Shown piece by piece: positions 36,901-45,606 of a DNA stretch of 64,000 bases. Both the position numbers and the translations under genes were made by a program. The stretch is from NCBI RefSeq assembly GCF_003664035.1, contig NZ_RCCK01000015.1, forward strand, positions 1 through 64,000. The letters run 5' to 3'. Source of the DNA: Pedobacter alluvionis (lineage in GTDB: Bacteria; Bacteroidota; Bacteroidia; Sphingobacteriales; Sphingobacteriaceae). The stretch's first letter is position 1. Every line of letters begins with the position of its first letter. The notes beneath the pieces are model-generated. The model was not told the DNA's origin and did not search any database. It saw only the letters and a program-made list of their open reading frames with translations.

Positions 36901-38176
36901 CCCGGGTTATTTGCCAACCACGAAGTATTTCGGTATCGACAATGCAACGGGCGCACCAGGTTTAGGTTTTGCATTTGGTAGTCAGCGGGATATCAGGGAT
37001 ATGGCCCTGAATAATGGCTGGTTAACAACCGATACTTTACAGAACCAATTGTATGTAAATACTTTAAGAGAGGATTTTCAATTTACCGGTTTACTAGAGC
37101 CTTTTAGAGATCTACGGATTACGTTAAAAGCCAATAAAGCACAAACAAGAAACTTTTCTACAAATTTCAGATACGTGGCCAGCGTATCCTCGTTCGAGAA
37201 TCTGAGTGCAATTACCACGGGAGATTATAGCGTATCGTACATCGCTTTGGGTACGGCATTTAAAGAAAGCAACTCTACCGTTATTTCAGGACTATTTAAT
37301 CAGTTTATGGCCAATAGGATAATTATTTCCAGAAGGCTGGGCGCTGAAAATCCAAATTCGGGAGGCATCAATGGAGGTTATGCTGATGGTTACAGTAAGG
37401 AGAGCCAGGACGTAATTATCTCTGCTTTTATGGCTGCTTATTCAGGTAAAGATGCAGATAAAACCAAAATGAATGCTTTCCCTAAAATACCGCTTCCAAA
37501 CTGGAGTTTCACTTATAGCGGTTTGACACGTATTCCTTTTATCGCCGATAAGTTTTCATCTGTCGATATCCGTCATGGCTATCGTTCGGCCTATAATATT
37601 AATGGCTTTAATTCATTATTGCGTTACCAGGAAACTAATGGTGCCGTGAGTAGTAGGGATGTAAATAATAACTTTTTACCAGAATACCAGTTTGCTCAGG
37701 TAACCATTTCAGAATATTTTTCTCCCTTGGTTGGCGTTGATACGAGGTTTAAAAATAACCTGACCGCTTCTTTCGAATTAAACCGCTCACGTTTGTTGGG
37801 ACTTAGCTTATCAAACAGTCAGTTAGCACAATTATCAGAAAATAACATGGTTTTGGGATTGGGTTACCGTACCAACAAATTCCGTTTCCCGTTCGGATGG
37901 TTTAAAAGCCTGAAAATGGATAACAATATGGATTTTAAGTTAGATGTAGCTATCCGCGATAATAAAACGGTGATTTACCGTGCCGATGTTACCGAAGCTG
38001 AGGTTTCTTCAGGGGCAAAAAACATTACGCTTAGGCCAAGTGTAGATTATGTGTTAAACCAGAAGTTTAATGTCAAGTTATTTTACGATTCGAATATTAC
38101 CAAACCTTATACCTCACAAACTTTTAATACCTCATTTAGTAATTTCGGTTTTAGTTTAAGGTTTACACTGAATTAA
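30977..38176 (+). CDS. sprA: SprA, type IX secretion translocon / gliding motility protein
   Basis: This very large outer-membrane protein (2399 residues) has a signal peptide (MNRISRFLFLIPLFLIASQTTYAQ). SprA is the 36-strand barrel through which type IX cargo crosses the outer membrane. Family features include FGGTTIDIQPRGEAELTFLGRVNKNENP near 150, the twice-occurring SprA N-terminal domain and the conserved SYLDDFEASRSVIDL near 870. The C-terminus ends in beta strands (FGFSLRFTLN). The start is TTG, 11 nt after ruvA; the signal peptide begins at that codon and no ATG fits. Its presence implies a type IX secretion system, though the other subunits are not here. Confidence 0.96.
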   Translation: MNRISRFLFLIPLFLIASQTTYAQVVPGKTDTITPKNNFSLREKERLGLSPAVNPFYPSPGNLKRVVEYDAKNRRYVVKELIGENFVLNTQYLTIDEYQRLVNSEIKRGNWRSISNAEVSDYRSTGIIPQIQVNSKAFEKLFGGTTIDIQPRGEAELTFLGRVNKNENPLFNERQRVQTNFDFNQRIQMDLVGNIGTKLKIKSNYNTEAQFDFENQIKLDYTGGVDDIIQKIEAGNVSLPLNTSLITGTQALFGIKTQLKFGRLNVTSVYTQQKSQSREIKITNGAQQNTTTVNIDSYEANKHYFLSQYFRNNYNKNLANAPIITSPIQITKIEVWITNKAGNTTDSRDVLGLMDLGENVPFNNNLITGGTSGLPAGTTATGFPQQSNNLISQLNAYQGGAIRQTNSNAVLSFFQTTPANSSNTDNFAKLVYARKLTDREFTFQPQLGYLSLNNPLNADEVLAVAYRYTYNGVEYQVGEFSTDVSFDAANPKVLYAKLLKNETTKIQLPTWDLMMKNIYSIGGYQISSQNFKLDIYRIDNETGVDNPVMTEGQNTANKQWIALTEFDRLNQQNERRPDGVFDFVAANNAFGSYSTASNANQASMFGVGSNGQTSLVTNTNSGYITIDPANGRIIFPVIEPFGKDLAAKFLPGEQALINKYTFTALYDSTQTIARQLFQNQNRYTIKVNYQSDISSEFSLNAINVPEGSVKVFAGTMPLTEGVDFTVDYQGGRVSIINQALLVSGQPIRITTENSETFGLQQRSLFGTRLDYRVNNKLNLGGTIMNLTEKPLTQKVNIGEEPISNTIWGADINYSSPSRFLTKLVDKLPFISTKAPSSVTFYGEFAQLIPGHPRALNFAGSKNGVSYLDDFEASRSVIDLKSAIAWQLSGTPQLFSEFDKSNDLSYGYNRARIAFYNIDPTFYNSAASTTPTNIRGNQGELSNHYVREVIEQEVFPFKETATGQALNLTTLDVAFYPTVRGPYNFRTTDFRPDGSLLQPRNNWGGFQRKIETNDFEALNVGFIEFWVMDPFIYKPNSAGGDIYFNLGNISEDILKDGRKSLENGLPATNDPGKYDETVWGRVPKLQPVVQAFDNNANSRRAQDVGLDGLSDADEKVKFASAITQIKSQLNATASTALDADPSSDNYTYFRGPALDQINAGILKRYEKYNGTEGNSKTSQQSQEELGLENSASTSLPDGEDINRDNNMTQSDEYFQYKVSMRPGDLNVGQNFITDKVTSQVKLANGNTQAVSWYQFRIPISEYQDRVGGIQDFKSIRFFRMFMTNFADTAVMRFAKLQLIRGEWRGYNALNQAAQVIIDPSLPALTPDNSTIEVSTVNIEENGKRSPIPYVTPPGILRERDYSNYRGDTRLNEQSLSVIVKSLRDGYGRAAFKTAYSDFRSYKHLEMFIHAEAVNNQILNDNDVAAFLRIGTDNQDNYYEYVIPLKVTNPGTSDPDAIWPEANRMDIDLILFQNAKLARNVARQANGQPWPTNVPFTYTDGTRTIIVKGQPDMSKVRVYMVGVKNPLRAANDERNDDGLDKNALVWFNELRLTEFDERGGWAATGRLNLKLADFADVNISGSKSTIGFGSIDSKVSERNRADNVLLDVSSAMELGKFLPQKSGVKIPMFVSYSKQVSTPQYNPRTPDIELKNALEQSTKEQKDSILNFAQDYTVRRGINFTNVRKERTNNNKPVRLWDIENFAASYAYTQYNHRDFINQSSIQNTYRASLQYSYSKEAKTIAPFEKIIKSNMLALLKDFNFSIFPSAINFRIDVDRLYSENTLRNNDPNNTIGLYQSGYGTTFNKNFTMSRVYGIAWNLTRSLQLDFNATNYSIIDEPDGRIDGMKRDTVWQNLKRLGRTTDYNHNLNVTYNLPIDKIPGLNWVTVKTRYGTNFNWQTEPLSTLLDPNINLGNTVQNSRTVQVNPTLNLTTLYNKFGFIRNAGNDQDGSKVKNFFVNILTSLKNVNASFVQTKGIFLPGYLPTTKYFGIDNATGAPGLGFAFGSQRDIRDMALNNGWLTTDTLQNQLYVNTLREDFQFTGLLEPFRDLRITLKANKAQTRNFSTNFRYVASVSSFENLSAITTGDYSVSYIALGTAFKESNSTVISGLFNQFMANRIIISRRLGAENPNSGGINGGYADGYSKESQDVIISAFMAAYSGKDADKTKMNAFPKIPLPNWSFTYSGLTRIPFIADKFSSVDIRHGYRSAYNINGFNSLLRYQETNGAVSSRDVNNNFLPEYQFAQVTISEYFSPLVGVDTRFKNNLTASFELNRSRLLGLSLSNSQLAQLSENNMVLGLGYRTNKFRFPFGWFKSLKMDNNMDFKLDVAIRDNKTVIYRADVTEAEVSSGAKNITLRPSVDYVLNQKFNVKLFYDSNITKPYTSQTFNTSFSNFGFSLRFTLN

Positions 38177-38395
38177 TAAATAAGTGGCTTAGACAGGTAG
38201 AGCCTGATTGGTAAGCTATGAACGAAAAGCAGGAGTGAATCTTTTATGGAAGTTAATTTGCCAGGCATTGCGATATGTGAAAGTAAATCGTATTTTTGGA
38301 GTGTAAACGATAGAAATGCTTAAATTTTTGCAGCTATGCCTGCAAGCCTGATAAAGCAACGAACTTAAATAACTTATTTCAAAACATATAAAATA

Positions 38396-38776
38396 ATGAA
38401 TTTTCCATCAGAATTAAAGTACACTAAAGACCACGAGTGGGTTAGAGTTGAAGGTAATGAAGCTTATATTGGCGTAACTGATTTTGCGCAACGCGAATTG
38501 GGTGATATCGTTTATGTTGATATTAACACTGTAGGTAGCGAGGTAGCTAAAGAAGAAGTTTTTGGTACTGTAGAAGCTGTTAAAACGGTATCTGATTTAT
38601 ATATGCCAGTTACCGGAACAGTATTGGAAGTTAATGCTGAATTAAACGATAACCCAGAATTGGTTAACTCTGATCCTTATGGACAAGGATGGATGGTAAA
38701 AGTATCTTTAGCTGATTTAGCTGAAGTAGATGGTTTATTAACAGCAGCAGCTTACCAGGAATTGGTAGGAGCCTAA
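38396..38776 (+). CDS. gcvH: Glycine cleavage system H protein
   Basis: This 126-residue lipoyl carrier shuttles the aminomethyl group between the P and T proteins. The lipoylated lysine is in GTVEAVKTVSDLYMPVTG near residue 63, and the family N-terminus FPSELKYTKDHEWVRVEG is present. The 219 bp upstream show no gene and no recognisable riboswitch. A VanZ-like gene follows after 10 bp. Confidence 0.97.
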   Translation: MNFPSELKYTKDHEWVRVEGNEAYIGVTDFAQRELGDIVYVDINTVGSEVAKEEVFGTVEAVKTVSDLYMPVTGTVLEVNAELNDNPELVNSDPYGQGWMVKVSLADLAEVDGLLTAAAYQELVGA

Positions 38777-38786
38777 TCTTAATATT

Positions 38787-39188
38787 TTGTACAAAACACT
38801 AAAACAGCAAAAGTGGGCCATTCTTTGGACAGTTGTTGTTTTGGTGTTTTGTAATATGCACATTTCCGATTCCGTTGGAAAAAGTGGCTTTTTCTTTGAA
38901 GGTTTTGATAAGATGACCCATATGGGCTTTTTCTTTGTTTTATCTATCCTACTTTTCTATGGTAAAATAAAATATCAGCATACCTACGCTTTCAGCACCC
39001 TAACCATTTTTAAGGTTTTACTGGTCAGCGCCATCATCGGCGGCGGAATTGAACTATTACAATGGAAAGTTTTTACCTATCGCTCTGCAGAATGGTGGGA
39101 TTTTGGCTGTGATATGTTAGGCGCATCAATGGCAGTTTTTAGTTATGTATTGCTCCATAAGTTAAACTTCAATGATAAGAAAAGTTAG
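38787..39188 (+). CDS. VanZ-family membrane protein
   Basis: This 133-residue protein has four hydrophobic segments (near 11-27, 45-63, 75-95 and 108-124) and VanZ-like motifs (FDKMTHMGFFFVLS and IEllQ...RSAEWWDFGCDMLGA). VanZ of enterococci gives low-level teicoplanin resistance; most homologues have no known function. The start is TTG, 10 nt after gcvH; the first ATG would remove the first helix. It overlaps a small lipoprotein gene by 17 bp. Confidence 0.82.
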   Translation: MYKTLKQQKWAILWTVVVLVFCNMHISDSVGKSGFFFEGFDKMTHMGFFFVLSILLFYGKIKYQHTYAFSTLTIFKVLLVSAIIGGGIELLQWKVFTYRSAEWWDFGCDMLGASMAVFSYVLLHKLNFNDKKS

Positions 39189-39300
39189 TATCATCTGTGT
39201 TGTAATCGCGGCTATAGGTTTAAGCGGCTGCAGTATTTTTAAAAAGAACTGTAATTGCCCGAAAGTGTATTATAACAGCTATCCTTCGACGCAAAAATAA
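39172..39300 (+). CDS. Small lipoprotein of 42 residues
   Basis: This short reading frame begins inside the end of the VanZ-like gene (17-bp overlap, different frame). It encodes MIRKVSIICVVIAAIGLSGC, a complete lipoprotein signal with lipobox LSGC (Cys at 20). It then has a mature part of only 23 residues with CNCPKVYYNSYP. The perfect lipobox and the overlap with an upstream gene argue that it is real. Function is unknown; small Cys-rich lipoproteins of this kind occur in related genomes. Confidence 0.75.
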   Translation: MIRKVSIICVVIAAIGLSGCSIFKKNCNCPKVYYNSYPSTQK

Positions 39301-39450
39301 TCCTCTTACTGATCAATCTTCCTGTTTGATCTGATTACCTTCCTCAGGCTGTATTTAAAATGTTACCAAGCTTTTAACACACCTTAACAAACCTTTCTGC
39401 TTTTCTACAGTCTGATAGCTTAGTTTATATTATAATATCTAATTTTTTTG

Positions 39451-42258
39451 ATGAAAAGAAACGTTCAGCGGGCAATATTCATTGTTCTTCTATTTTGTGG
39501 TTACATCGCCCAGGCTCAAAATACTGGTTCGATAAGCGGAAAAGTAATTAACGCGAAAGATAAAAAGCCGGTTGATTTTGCTACAATCGCAATTAAGAGT
39601 TTAAAAGATTCCAGTGTTGTGGCATCTGGTCAAACCAATCCTGATGGGAGTTTTAGCTTCAAGGCCATAGCTCCGGGTAAGTATAGGATTTATTCCGCCT
39701 TTTTAGGTTTAAAAACAGCAACCAAAGATATAGAAGTGGCTAAGGCAGCAGTAAATGCCGGCGAAATTGCCATGGGTGATGATGGAGTTGACTTAAATAC
39801 AGTTAACGTGACCGCTACTATCCCGATTGTGGTAAAGAAAGATACTTTAGAGTTTGATGCCAAATCGATTAAAGTGCGCGAAAATGCCGTGGTAGAAGAT
39901 CTCTTGAAAAAGGTGCCAGGGGTTGAGGTAGCAAAAGATGGTAGTGTTAAAGCCCAGGGCGAAACCATTACCAAAGTAAAGATTGATGGTAAAGAATTTT
40001 TTGGCAATGATCCATTATTGGCGACTAAAAATCTTCCGGCTGATATGGTTGATAAGATCCAGGTAATTGATGAACTTTCTGAACAGGCCCAGTTTACCGG
40101 TATTGATGATGGAACAAGAAACAAGATCTTAAACATCACTACTAAAAATGGCATGAAACATGGTTATTTTGGTAACAGTACAGTAGGTTATGGTTCTAAC
40201 GATCGTTATGATGCCAGCTTGAACGTAAACAAATTTGATGATGATAGGCAGATTAGCTTTATTGGTCAGTTTAACAATGTGAATAAGCAGAACTTTGGCC
40301 AGGGTGGGGGTGTAGGTAATGGATTTGGAGGTGGTGGCGGAGGCCGTGGTGGATTTGGTGGTGGAGGTGGAGCAAGTTCAGGCGGCGGAAATGGTGGGAT
40401 CACCACGACCAATGCAGCAGGTTTAAACTTTGCCGACACCTATAAAGACGGCACCCAGTTTCAGGCCAGTTATTTCTTTAATAAAGCAATTTCTGAAAAT
40501 ATCCAGAACTCCAACACCCAAAACCTTGCAGGAGGTACGAATAACATAGCTGAAGCTATAAATAATACTTCCAACAGGATTAACCATCGCTTCAATTTCA
40601 TGGTCGATACCAAGATAAATCCATCTTTGTCTATTAAAATACAGCCCAACGTGGCTTATACCGAAACAGATGGGAGCAATTTGAATGAATATACGAGAAC
40701 GCTTGATGATGGCTCAACCGTTGGTACGCAGCGCAATACGACAACTTCTACTACGCCTACAATGAGTAATAATTTATTAATCCGCAAAAGTTTTAAGCGG
40801 AGAGGTCGCACACTTTCCTTAAATGTAAATACAAATATAAATGATAACGACGGTACGAACCTTAACTACAGGAACGACAAAATTACGGAGGGAATAACAA
40901 CAAGAGACACCATTACCAATCAGTTGAATAATACAAACAGCCATTCCATAAATAATACCACAAGGCTTGTTTATACTGAACCAATAAATAAAACCCTAAG
41001 CGTAGAGGTTAACTATCAGAATGGTTATTCAAATAGCGATTCGCATAGAGATGTGTTTAACTATAATCCACTCACCATGCAATTTGATGTGATAGATGAT
41101 GAGTTTTCAAATATTTATAATAACCGTACATTAACCAATGCGGCCGGGCTAAGCCTCACCACAACTGAGAAAAAATACAACTGGAATATCGGCGTGGCCG
41201 CACAACAAACCAACAGGGTAAATACCAATTTAACCACAGGTTTAAAACGTATGCAGAATTTTATCAATATTACGCCATCAGCGCAGTTCAGGTATAATTT
41301 TAGTAACCGGAAACGTTTGTTTGTTAACTATAGAGGCTCTACCTCACAACCAAGTATCGATCAGATCCAGCCGATTCCGGATAATACTAACTCCCAAACA
41401 CGTTATGTTGGTAATCCGGCATTAAAACCTTCATTCAATAACCAGTTGAGGATCAACTTTAATAATTTTAATATTGAAAGCGGCCGGTTTTTCTTTGCGG
41501 GTTTAAATCTTACTCAAACCTTTAATGCCATTGGAAATACTGTAGTGCCTTTATCAGGTGGTGTTCAACAGGTAAGTTACATCAATGTGGATGGCGTTTA
41601 TGCTGGTAATGCCAATGCCACTTGGTCCTTACCATTAATGGCAGAGCGTAAGCTAACGCTGAACATTTCTGGAAACGGCTCGTATAACAGAAATGTGAAT
41701 TTTATTGCAGGACAAGGAATTTCCGATCTGGTAAAAAATGTAACCAATAGTTATACCATTTCAAACGGGTATAAATTGGTAACCAACGTTGATAAATTCG
41801 ATTTAACTGGAGGTATAACCGGAAGCTATACCAATTCTACGTTTTCTGCAAGGCCATCATCCAATACGCAGTATTATACCATCAATCCAAGTTTTGATGT
41901 CAGTTATGTATTGCCAGCCAATATCAGGTTAGCAATAGATATCGATTATTTCAGGAATTTTGGTGGTGGTGATTTATTTAACCAGGAATACACCATTCTT
42001 AATCCTTACATCAGCCGTCAGTTTTTTAAAAACAGAGGTACATTTAAATTTTCTATAAATGATGCACTTAACCAGAACACCGGTGTAAGCAGAACTGCTA
42101 CCGGGACTTCGATAGTTGATTTAACTACCAATGTATTAAGACGTTATTATATGTTCTCATTCACCTACTCGTTAACGCGTATAGGTGGTAGAAACATAAG
42201 TGGCGATATGCAGATGCCAGGCCAACGCGGTAATGGTGGTGGTCGCCCAAGAATGTAA
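39451..42258 (+). CDS. Outer-membrane barrel protein with carboxypeptidase-regulatory domain, paralogue 1
   Basis: This protein of about 935 residues has a signal peptide, then a carboxypeptidase-regulatory-like beta sandwich (about 25-110, GSISGKVINAKDKKPVDFAT), a TonB plug-like segment (VVEDLLKKVPGVEVAKDGSV, GETITKVKIDGKEFFGNDP) and a long beta barrel ending FSFTYSLTRIGG. A Gly-rich insert lies near 285-325. After the last strand comes a short Gly/Arg/Met-rich tail (GQRGNGGGRPRM). It resembles the TonB-linked outer-membrane barrel family without a clear TonB box. The substrate is unknown. Its own terminator follows. Confidence 0.85.
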   Translation: MKRNVQRAIFIVLLFCGYIAQAQNTGSISGKVINAKDKKPVDFATIAIKSLKDSSVVASGQTNPDGSFSFKAIAPGKYRIYSAFLGLKTATKDIEVAKAAVNAGEIAMGDDGVDLNTVNVTATIPIVVKKDTLEFDAKSIKVRENAVVEDLLKKVPGVEVAKDGSVKAQGETITKVKIDGKEFFGNDPLLATKNLPADMVDKIQVIDELSEQAQFTGIDDGTRNKILNITTKNGMKHGYFGNSTVGYGSNDRYDASLNVNKFDDDRQISFIGQFNNVNKQNFGQGGGVGNGFGGGGGGRGGFGGGGGASSGGGNGGITTTNAAGLNFADTYKDGTQFQASYFFNKAISENIQNSNTQNLAGGTNNIAEAINNTSNRINHRFNFMVDTKINPSLSIKIQPNVAYTETDGSNLNEYTRTLDDGSTVGTQRNTTTSTTPTMSNNLLIRKSFKRRGRTLSLNVNTNINDNDGTNLNYRNDKITEGITTRDTITNQLNNTNSHSINNTTRLVYTEPINKTLSVEVNYQNGYSNSDSHRDVFNYNPLTMQFDVIDDEFSNIYNNRTLTNAAGLSLTTTEKKYNWNIGVAAQQTNRVNTNLTTGLKRMQNFINITPSAQFRYNFSNRKRLFVNYRGSTSQPSIDQIQPIPDNTNSQTRYVGNPALKPSFNNQLRINFNNFNIESGRFFFAGLNLTQTFNAIGNTVVPLSGGVQQVSYINVDGVYAGNANATWSLPLMAERKLTLNISGNGSYNRNVNFIAGQGISDLVKNVTNSYTISNGYKLVTNVDKFDLTGGITGSYTNSTFSARPSSNTQYYTINPSFDVSYVLPANIRLAIDIDYFRNFGGGDLFNQEYTILNPYISRQFFKNRGTFKFSINDALNQNTGVSRTATGTSIVDLTTNVLRRYYMFSFTYSLTRIGGRNISGDMQMPGQRGNGGGRPRM

Positions 42259-42288
42259 TACTTGCTGTAATCTATCATTCTTCGATAT

Positions 42289-42371
42289 ATCGTCATTTCG
42301 ACCGTAGTGGAGAAATCTAAAAGGATGCTTAAGATTTCTCCATTTCGTTGCAATCCAGTCGAAATGACGAT
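42289..42371. repeat. Inverted CGTCATTTCGAC repeat element
   Basis: ATCGTCATTTCGAC (42289-42302) is matched exactly by its reverse complement at 42358-42371. A second nested pair, GGAGAAATCT (42309-42318) and AGATTTCTCC (42332-42341), is also perfect. A related single-orientation copy lies at 49567. It is a dispersed palindromic intergenic element. Confidence 0.7.
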
Positions 42372-42381
42372 TTTACTTTAG

Positions 42382-42412
42382 AAAGTTCCGGTTTATCCGG
42401 GACTTTTCTTTT
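42382..42412 (+). terminator. Intrinsic terminator after barrel paralogue 1
   Basis: AAAGTTCCGG (42382-42391) pairs with CCGGGACTTT (42397-42406; one G-T), loop TTTAT, followed by TCTTTTATT. Confidence 0.75.
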
Positions 42413-42532
42413 ATTGCCACAGTGTTTTATGATTAAATGTACAATTGACATTTATGTATTTCAAATGTTACCCAAGGCAAATAAACCTTTATAAAAGTAT
42501 GCTGTCTCTATGTTATAAGGCAAACTAACCGA

Positions 42533-45268
42533 ATGAAACACATTTTTACGCTCCTTCTTATTTTATCATCTTTTTATGTTTATGCCCAGAAAACGGGTTC
42601 AGTTAATGGAAGGGTTATTCAATCAAAGGATAAAAAACCAATTGATTATGCTTCTTTGGCTGTTAGAAATCTGGCAGACTCGAGCATGGTAGGCGCTGTA
42701 AGTACCACAGAAGATGGGAAGTTTGTTTTTAAAGATTTAAAACCTGGTGCTTACAGGTTGTACGCTGCATTTTTGGGCTTAAAAAATACCACTAAAGATT
42801 TTACCATCTCAGCAGATAAACCTGATGTCATCCTGGGCGATATTGTTTTAGAAGGAGGAGCAATCGATCTTCAAACGGTAGATATTAAAGCAGAAATTCC
42901 ACCAATTGTGGTAAAAAAGGATACGCTTGAGTTTAATGCAAGTTCCTTTAAAGTAGTAGAGAATGCTGTAGTAGAAGATTTGTTAAAGAAATTGCCAGGA
43001 GTAGAGGTAGATAAAGCCGGTACAGTAAAAGCCCAGGGCGAAACCATTACCAAAGTTAAGGTAGACGGAAAAGAGTTTTTTGGGAATGATCCTTTACTGG
43101 CCACTAAAAACCTGCCTGCCGATATGATCGATAAAATTCAGATTATCGATGAGCTTTCCGATCAGGCACAGTTTACCGGAATTGATGATGGCTCAAGAAC
43201 CAAAATCATCAATATCACCACCAGAAAGGAAAAGAAAAACGGCTATTTCGGGAACAGTTCTGGAGGTTATGGATCTAACGATCATTACGATGTAAATGCA
43301 AACATTAATCATTTTAATCAGGATAAACGATTGAGTGTAATTGCCCAGTTCAATAATGTAAATAAACAAAATTTTGGTGGCGGCCTGGGCGGTAGCAATG
43401 GCGGTCTTGGTGGAATTACCGATACCAAAGCCGGTGGATTTAATTTCTCGGATGTGTATGCAGACCAGACGGAAGTGAATTTGAGTTATTTTGTGAATAA
43501 ATCTGATAACCTGACCCTCAGGAACAGCGTAACCCAAAACCTGTTGGGCGATGTAACAACGATTTTTAATAATAACCAGACCAATACTTCCGATCGTTTA
43601 AACCACCGCTTAAACTTTATGATCGATACCAAAATCGATTCGCTAACCTCACTTAAAGTACAACCCAATTTAAGTTATACTGATAACGAGAGTTTAAACA
43701 ATAGTATATATACCCGCGATTTTGGCACCTATAACACAAGCGGAACACAGCGATTAACCAATCACAATACAGCGCCCGCCATCAGTAATAATATTTTGTT
43801 GCGTAAAAAGTTTATGCGCCGCGGAAGAACATTGTCGCTTAATTTTAATACGAACATTAATAATAATGACGCTGATAATTATAATTACAATTCCGAAACG
43901 CGTGAAAAAGACAGTGTTAAAACGGTAAAGATTATTAACCAGCTCAATGATCAGGTAAGCGAATCTATTAGTCAAAATACCCGGTTGGTTTATACAGAGC
44001 CTCTAAATAAAACCCTGAGCCTTGAGTTTAATTACCAGAACGGCTATAGCCATAATACTTCTGATCGTTTTACTTACGACTTTAACCCGGCTACGCTGAA
44101 CTATGATTTGTTAAATGATTCATTAAGTAACGTTTACGAAAATACCACCTTAACCAATACAGCTGGTTTCAGTTTTAATAAAATAGCCAAAAAATACAAC
44201 TGGAATGTGGGGGTGGCCGTTCAGAATACCGATCGTAAAAACAATAATATTACCCAGGGATTCGTATTAAAACAGAACGTATTTAACTATACACCTTCTG
44301 CCATGTTCAGGTATAATTTTAGCAATAGCAAGCGTTTGGTCTTCAATTATCGGGGTAGTACCAATCAGCCTACCATACAACAATTGCAGCCCATTCCCAA
44401 TAATACCAATACACAAAGTATCCCACTGGGAAATCCCAATTTAAAACCCGAATTTAACAATACCCTGCGTATTGCATACAACACTTTTACTGTTGGAAAA
44501 AACACGTCGTTATTTGTTAATATAAACCTGACCCAGACTTCCAATAAAATTGCAAATAGCAGCAGTTTAATCGAAAGCGGGGTTAACCAGGGTAAATTTG
44601 CAGTACTGCCCGTAAACGTAAGTGGTGTTTACTCTGGTTCGCTATCCTCCTCATTAAGTTTGCCCATCATGGCAGAAAATAAGCTTAATTTTCACATCAA
44701 CATCAGTAGCAACTATGATCGGGATGTAAATTTTACCAATACCTTGAAAAATATCACCAATAGCTGGTCGATTAACAATGGTTACCGTTTGGTTTCCAAT
44801 TTGGATAAGCTCGATTTAACCGCAGGTGTTAGTGCCTCAATTAACCGGGCAACTTACTCGGTTCAACCTAATTCTAATACGCGCTATTATACTTTTAGTC
44901 CCAATATCAGTATCAGCTATATGTTTCCCGGCGATATCCGCTGGTCAGTAGATGCAGATTACAACCAGAACACAGGTAGGGGAGAGAATTTCGATACCCA
45001 CTTTACTTTAGTTAATTCGTACCTGAGTAAACAATTTTTTAAAAACCGTGGCACTTTCAAAGCTGCTGTAAACGATTTGCTGAACGAAAATCAGGGTGTA
45101 AGTCGTACGGCCAACAACAACACGATCCGTGATGAAAGCTACAACGTATTGCAACGTTATTTTATGTTTTCTTTTACCTATTCTTTAAACCGTATGGGTG
45201 GTAAAAACCGCATAAGAGGAAGCGAGGAAGGCGGCAGAGGCCGTGGTGGCGGTAGGCAGAGAAATTAA
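42533..45268 (+). CDS. Outer-membrane barrel protein with carboxypeptidase-regulatory domain, paralogue 2
   Basis: This 911-residue protein is similar to the preceding gene over its whole length. It shares the regulatory domain (GSVNGRVIQSKDKKPIDYAS), the plug-like segment (VVEDLLKKLPGVEVDKAG, GKEFFGNDPLLATKNLPAD, almost identical) and the barrel, ending FSFTYSLNRMGG. The Gly-rich insert is shorter. A Gly/Arg-rich tail (GGRGRGGGRQRN) follows the last strand here too. The two are a tandem duplication that has diverged, 274 bp apart, each with its own upstream region. Confidence 0.85.
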   Translation: MKHIFTLLLILSSFYVYAQKTGSVNGRVIQSKDKKPIDYASLAVRNLADSSMVGAVSTTEDGKFVFKDLKPGAYRLYAAFLGLKNTTKDFTISADKPDVILGDIVLEGGAIDLQTVDIKAEIPPIVVKKDTLEFNASSFKVVENAVVEDLLKKLPGVEVDKAGTVKAQGETITKVKVDGKEFFGNDPLLATKNLPADMIDKIQIIDELSDQAQFTGIDDGSRTKIINITTRKEKKNGYFGNSSGGYGSNDHYDVNANINHFNQDKRLSVIAQFNNVNKQNFGGGLGGSNGGLGGITDTKAGGFNFSDVYADQTEVNLSYFVNKSDNLTLRNSVTQNLLGDVTTIFNNNQTNTSDRLNHRLNFMIDTKIDSLTSLKVQPNLSYTDNESLNNSIYTRDFGTYNTSGTQRLTNHNTAPAISNNILLRKKFMRRGRTLSLNFNTNINNNDADNYNYNSETREKDSVKTVKIINQLNDQVSESISQNTRLVYTEPLNKTLSLEFNYQNGYSHNTSDRFTYDFNPATLNYDLLNDSLSNVYENTTLTNTAGFSFNKIAKKYNWNVGVAVQNTDRKNNNITQGFVLKQNVFNYTPSAMFRYNFSNSKRLVFNYRGSTNQPTIQQLQPIPNNTNTQSIPLGNPNLKPEFNNTLRIAYNTFTVGKNTSLFVNINLTQTSNKIANSSSLIESGVNQGKFAVLPVNVSGVYSGSLSSSLSLPIMAENKLNFHINISSNYDRDVNFTNTLKNITNSWSINNGYRLVSNLDKLDLTAGVSASINRATYSVQPNSNTRYYTFSPNISISYMFPGDIRWSVDADYNQNTGRGENFDTHFTLVNSYLSKQFFKNRGTFKAAVNDLLNENQGVSRTANNNTIRDESYNVLQRYFMFSFTYSLNRMGGKNRIRGSEEGGRGRGGGRQRN

Positions 45269-45606
45269 ATCATAGCAAGTTAATATTAATTTTCTGTAGC
45301 GTCGGGATATGCCTTTTGTTGCAAGTAAGTAGCCAGAGCCTTTCAAAGCGCTAGATAAAACCACCAGATTTTTTTGTCATGTTGTAAGTGCTGGGTTTAA
45401 TAGACGCCATTGAATAAGTCGCATAATCGAACCAATAAAAAGCCTTAACTAATGGCCATGCTGATTATTGATAACTCCTTTGTAAACCATTCTGTCGCTC
45501 GCTTTATTAGATTATAATCAACCGCTGCTAGACGGGATTTATTTGAATTTTATTCATACCTTAAAGGCTTAAACAAGCTCATTAACAATCATATTAGTCT
45601 CGCAAA
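45269..45606. other. Intergenic region, nothing recognised
   Basis: This 338-bp stretch separates the second barrel gene from the esterase gene. I see no open frame, repeat or convincing hairpin. Confidence 0.4.

Noticed and set aside
38177..38395. Glycine riboswitch upstream of gcvH
   Set aside because: I could not find the paired aptamer core or a following hairpin in these 219 bp.
39690..40154. 154-residue minus-strand open frame
   Set aside because: It is antisense to the plug-like region of barrel paralogue 1; the similar antisense frame in paralogue 2 follows from the paralogy.
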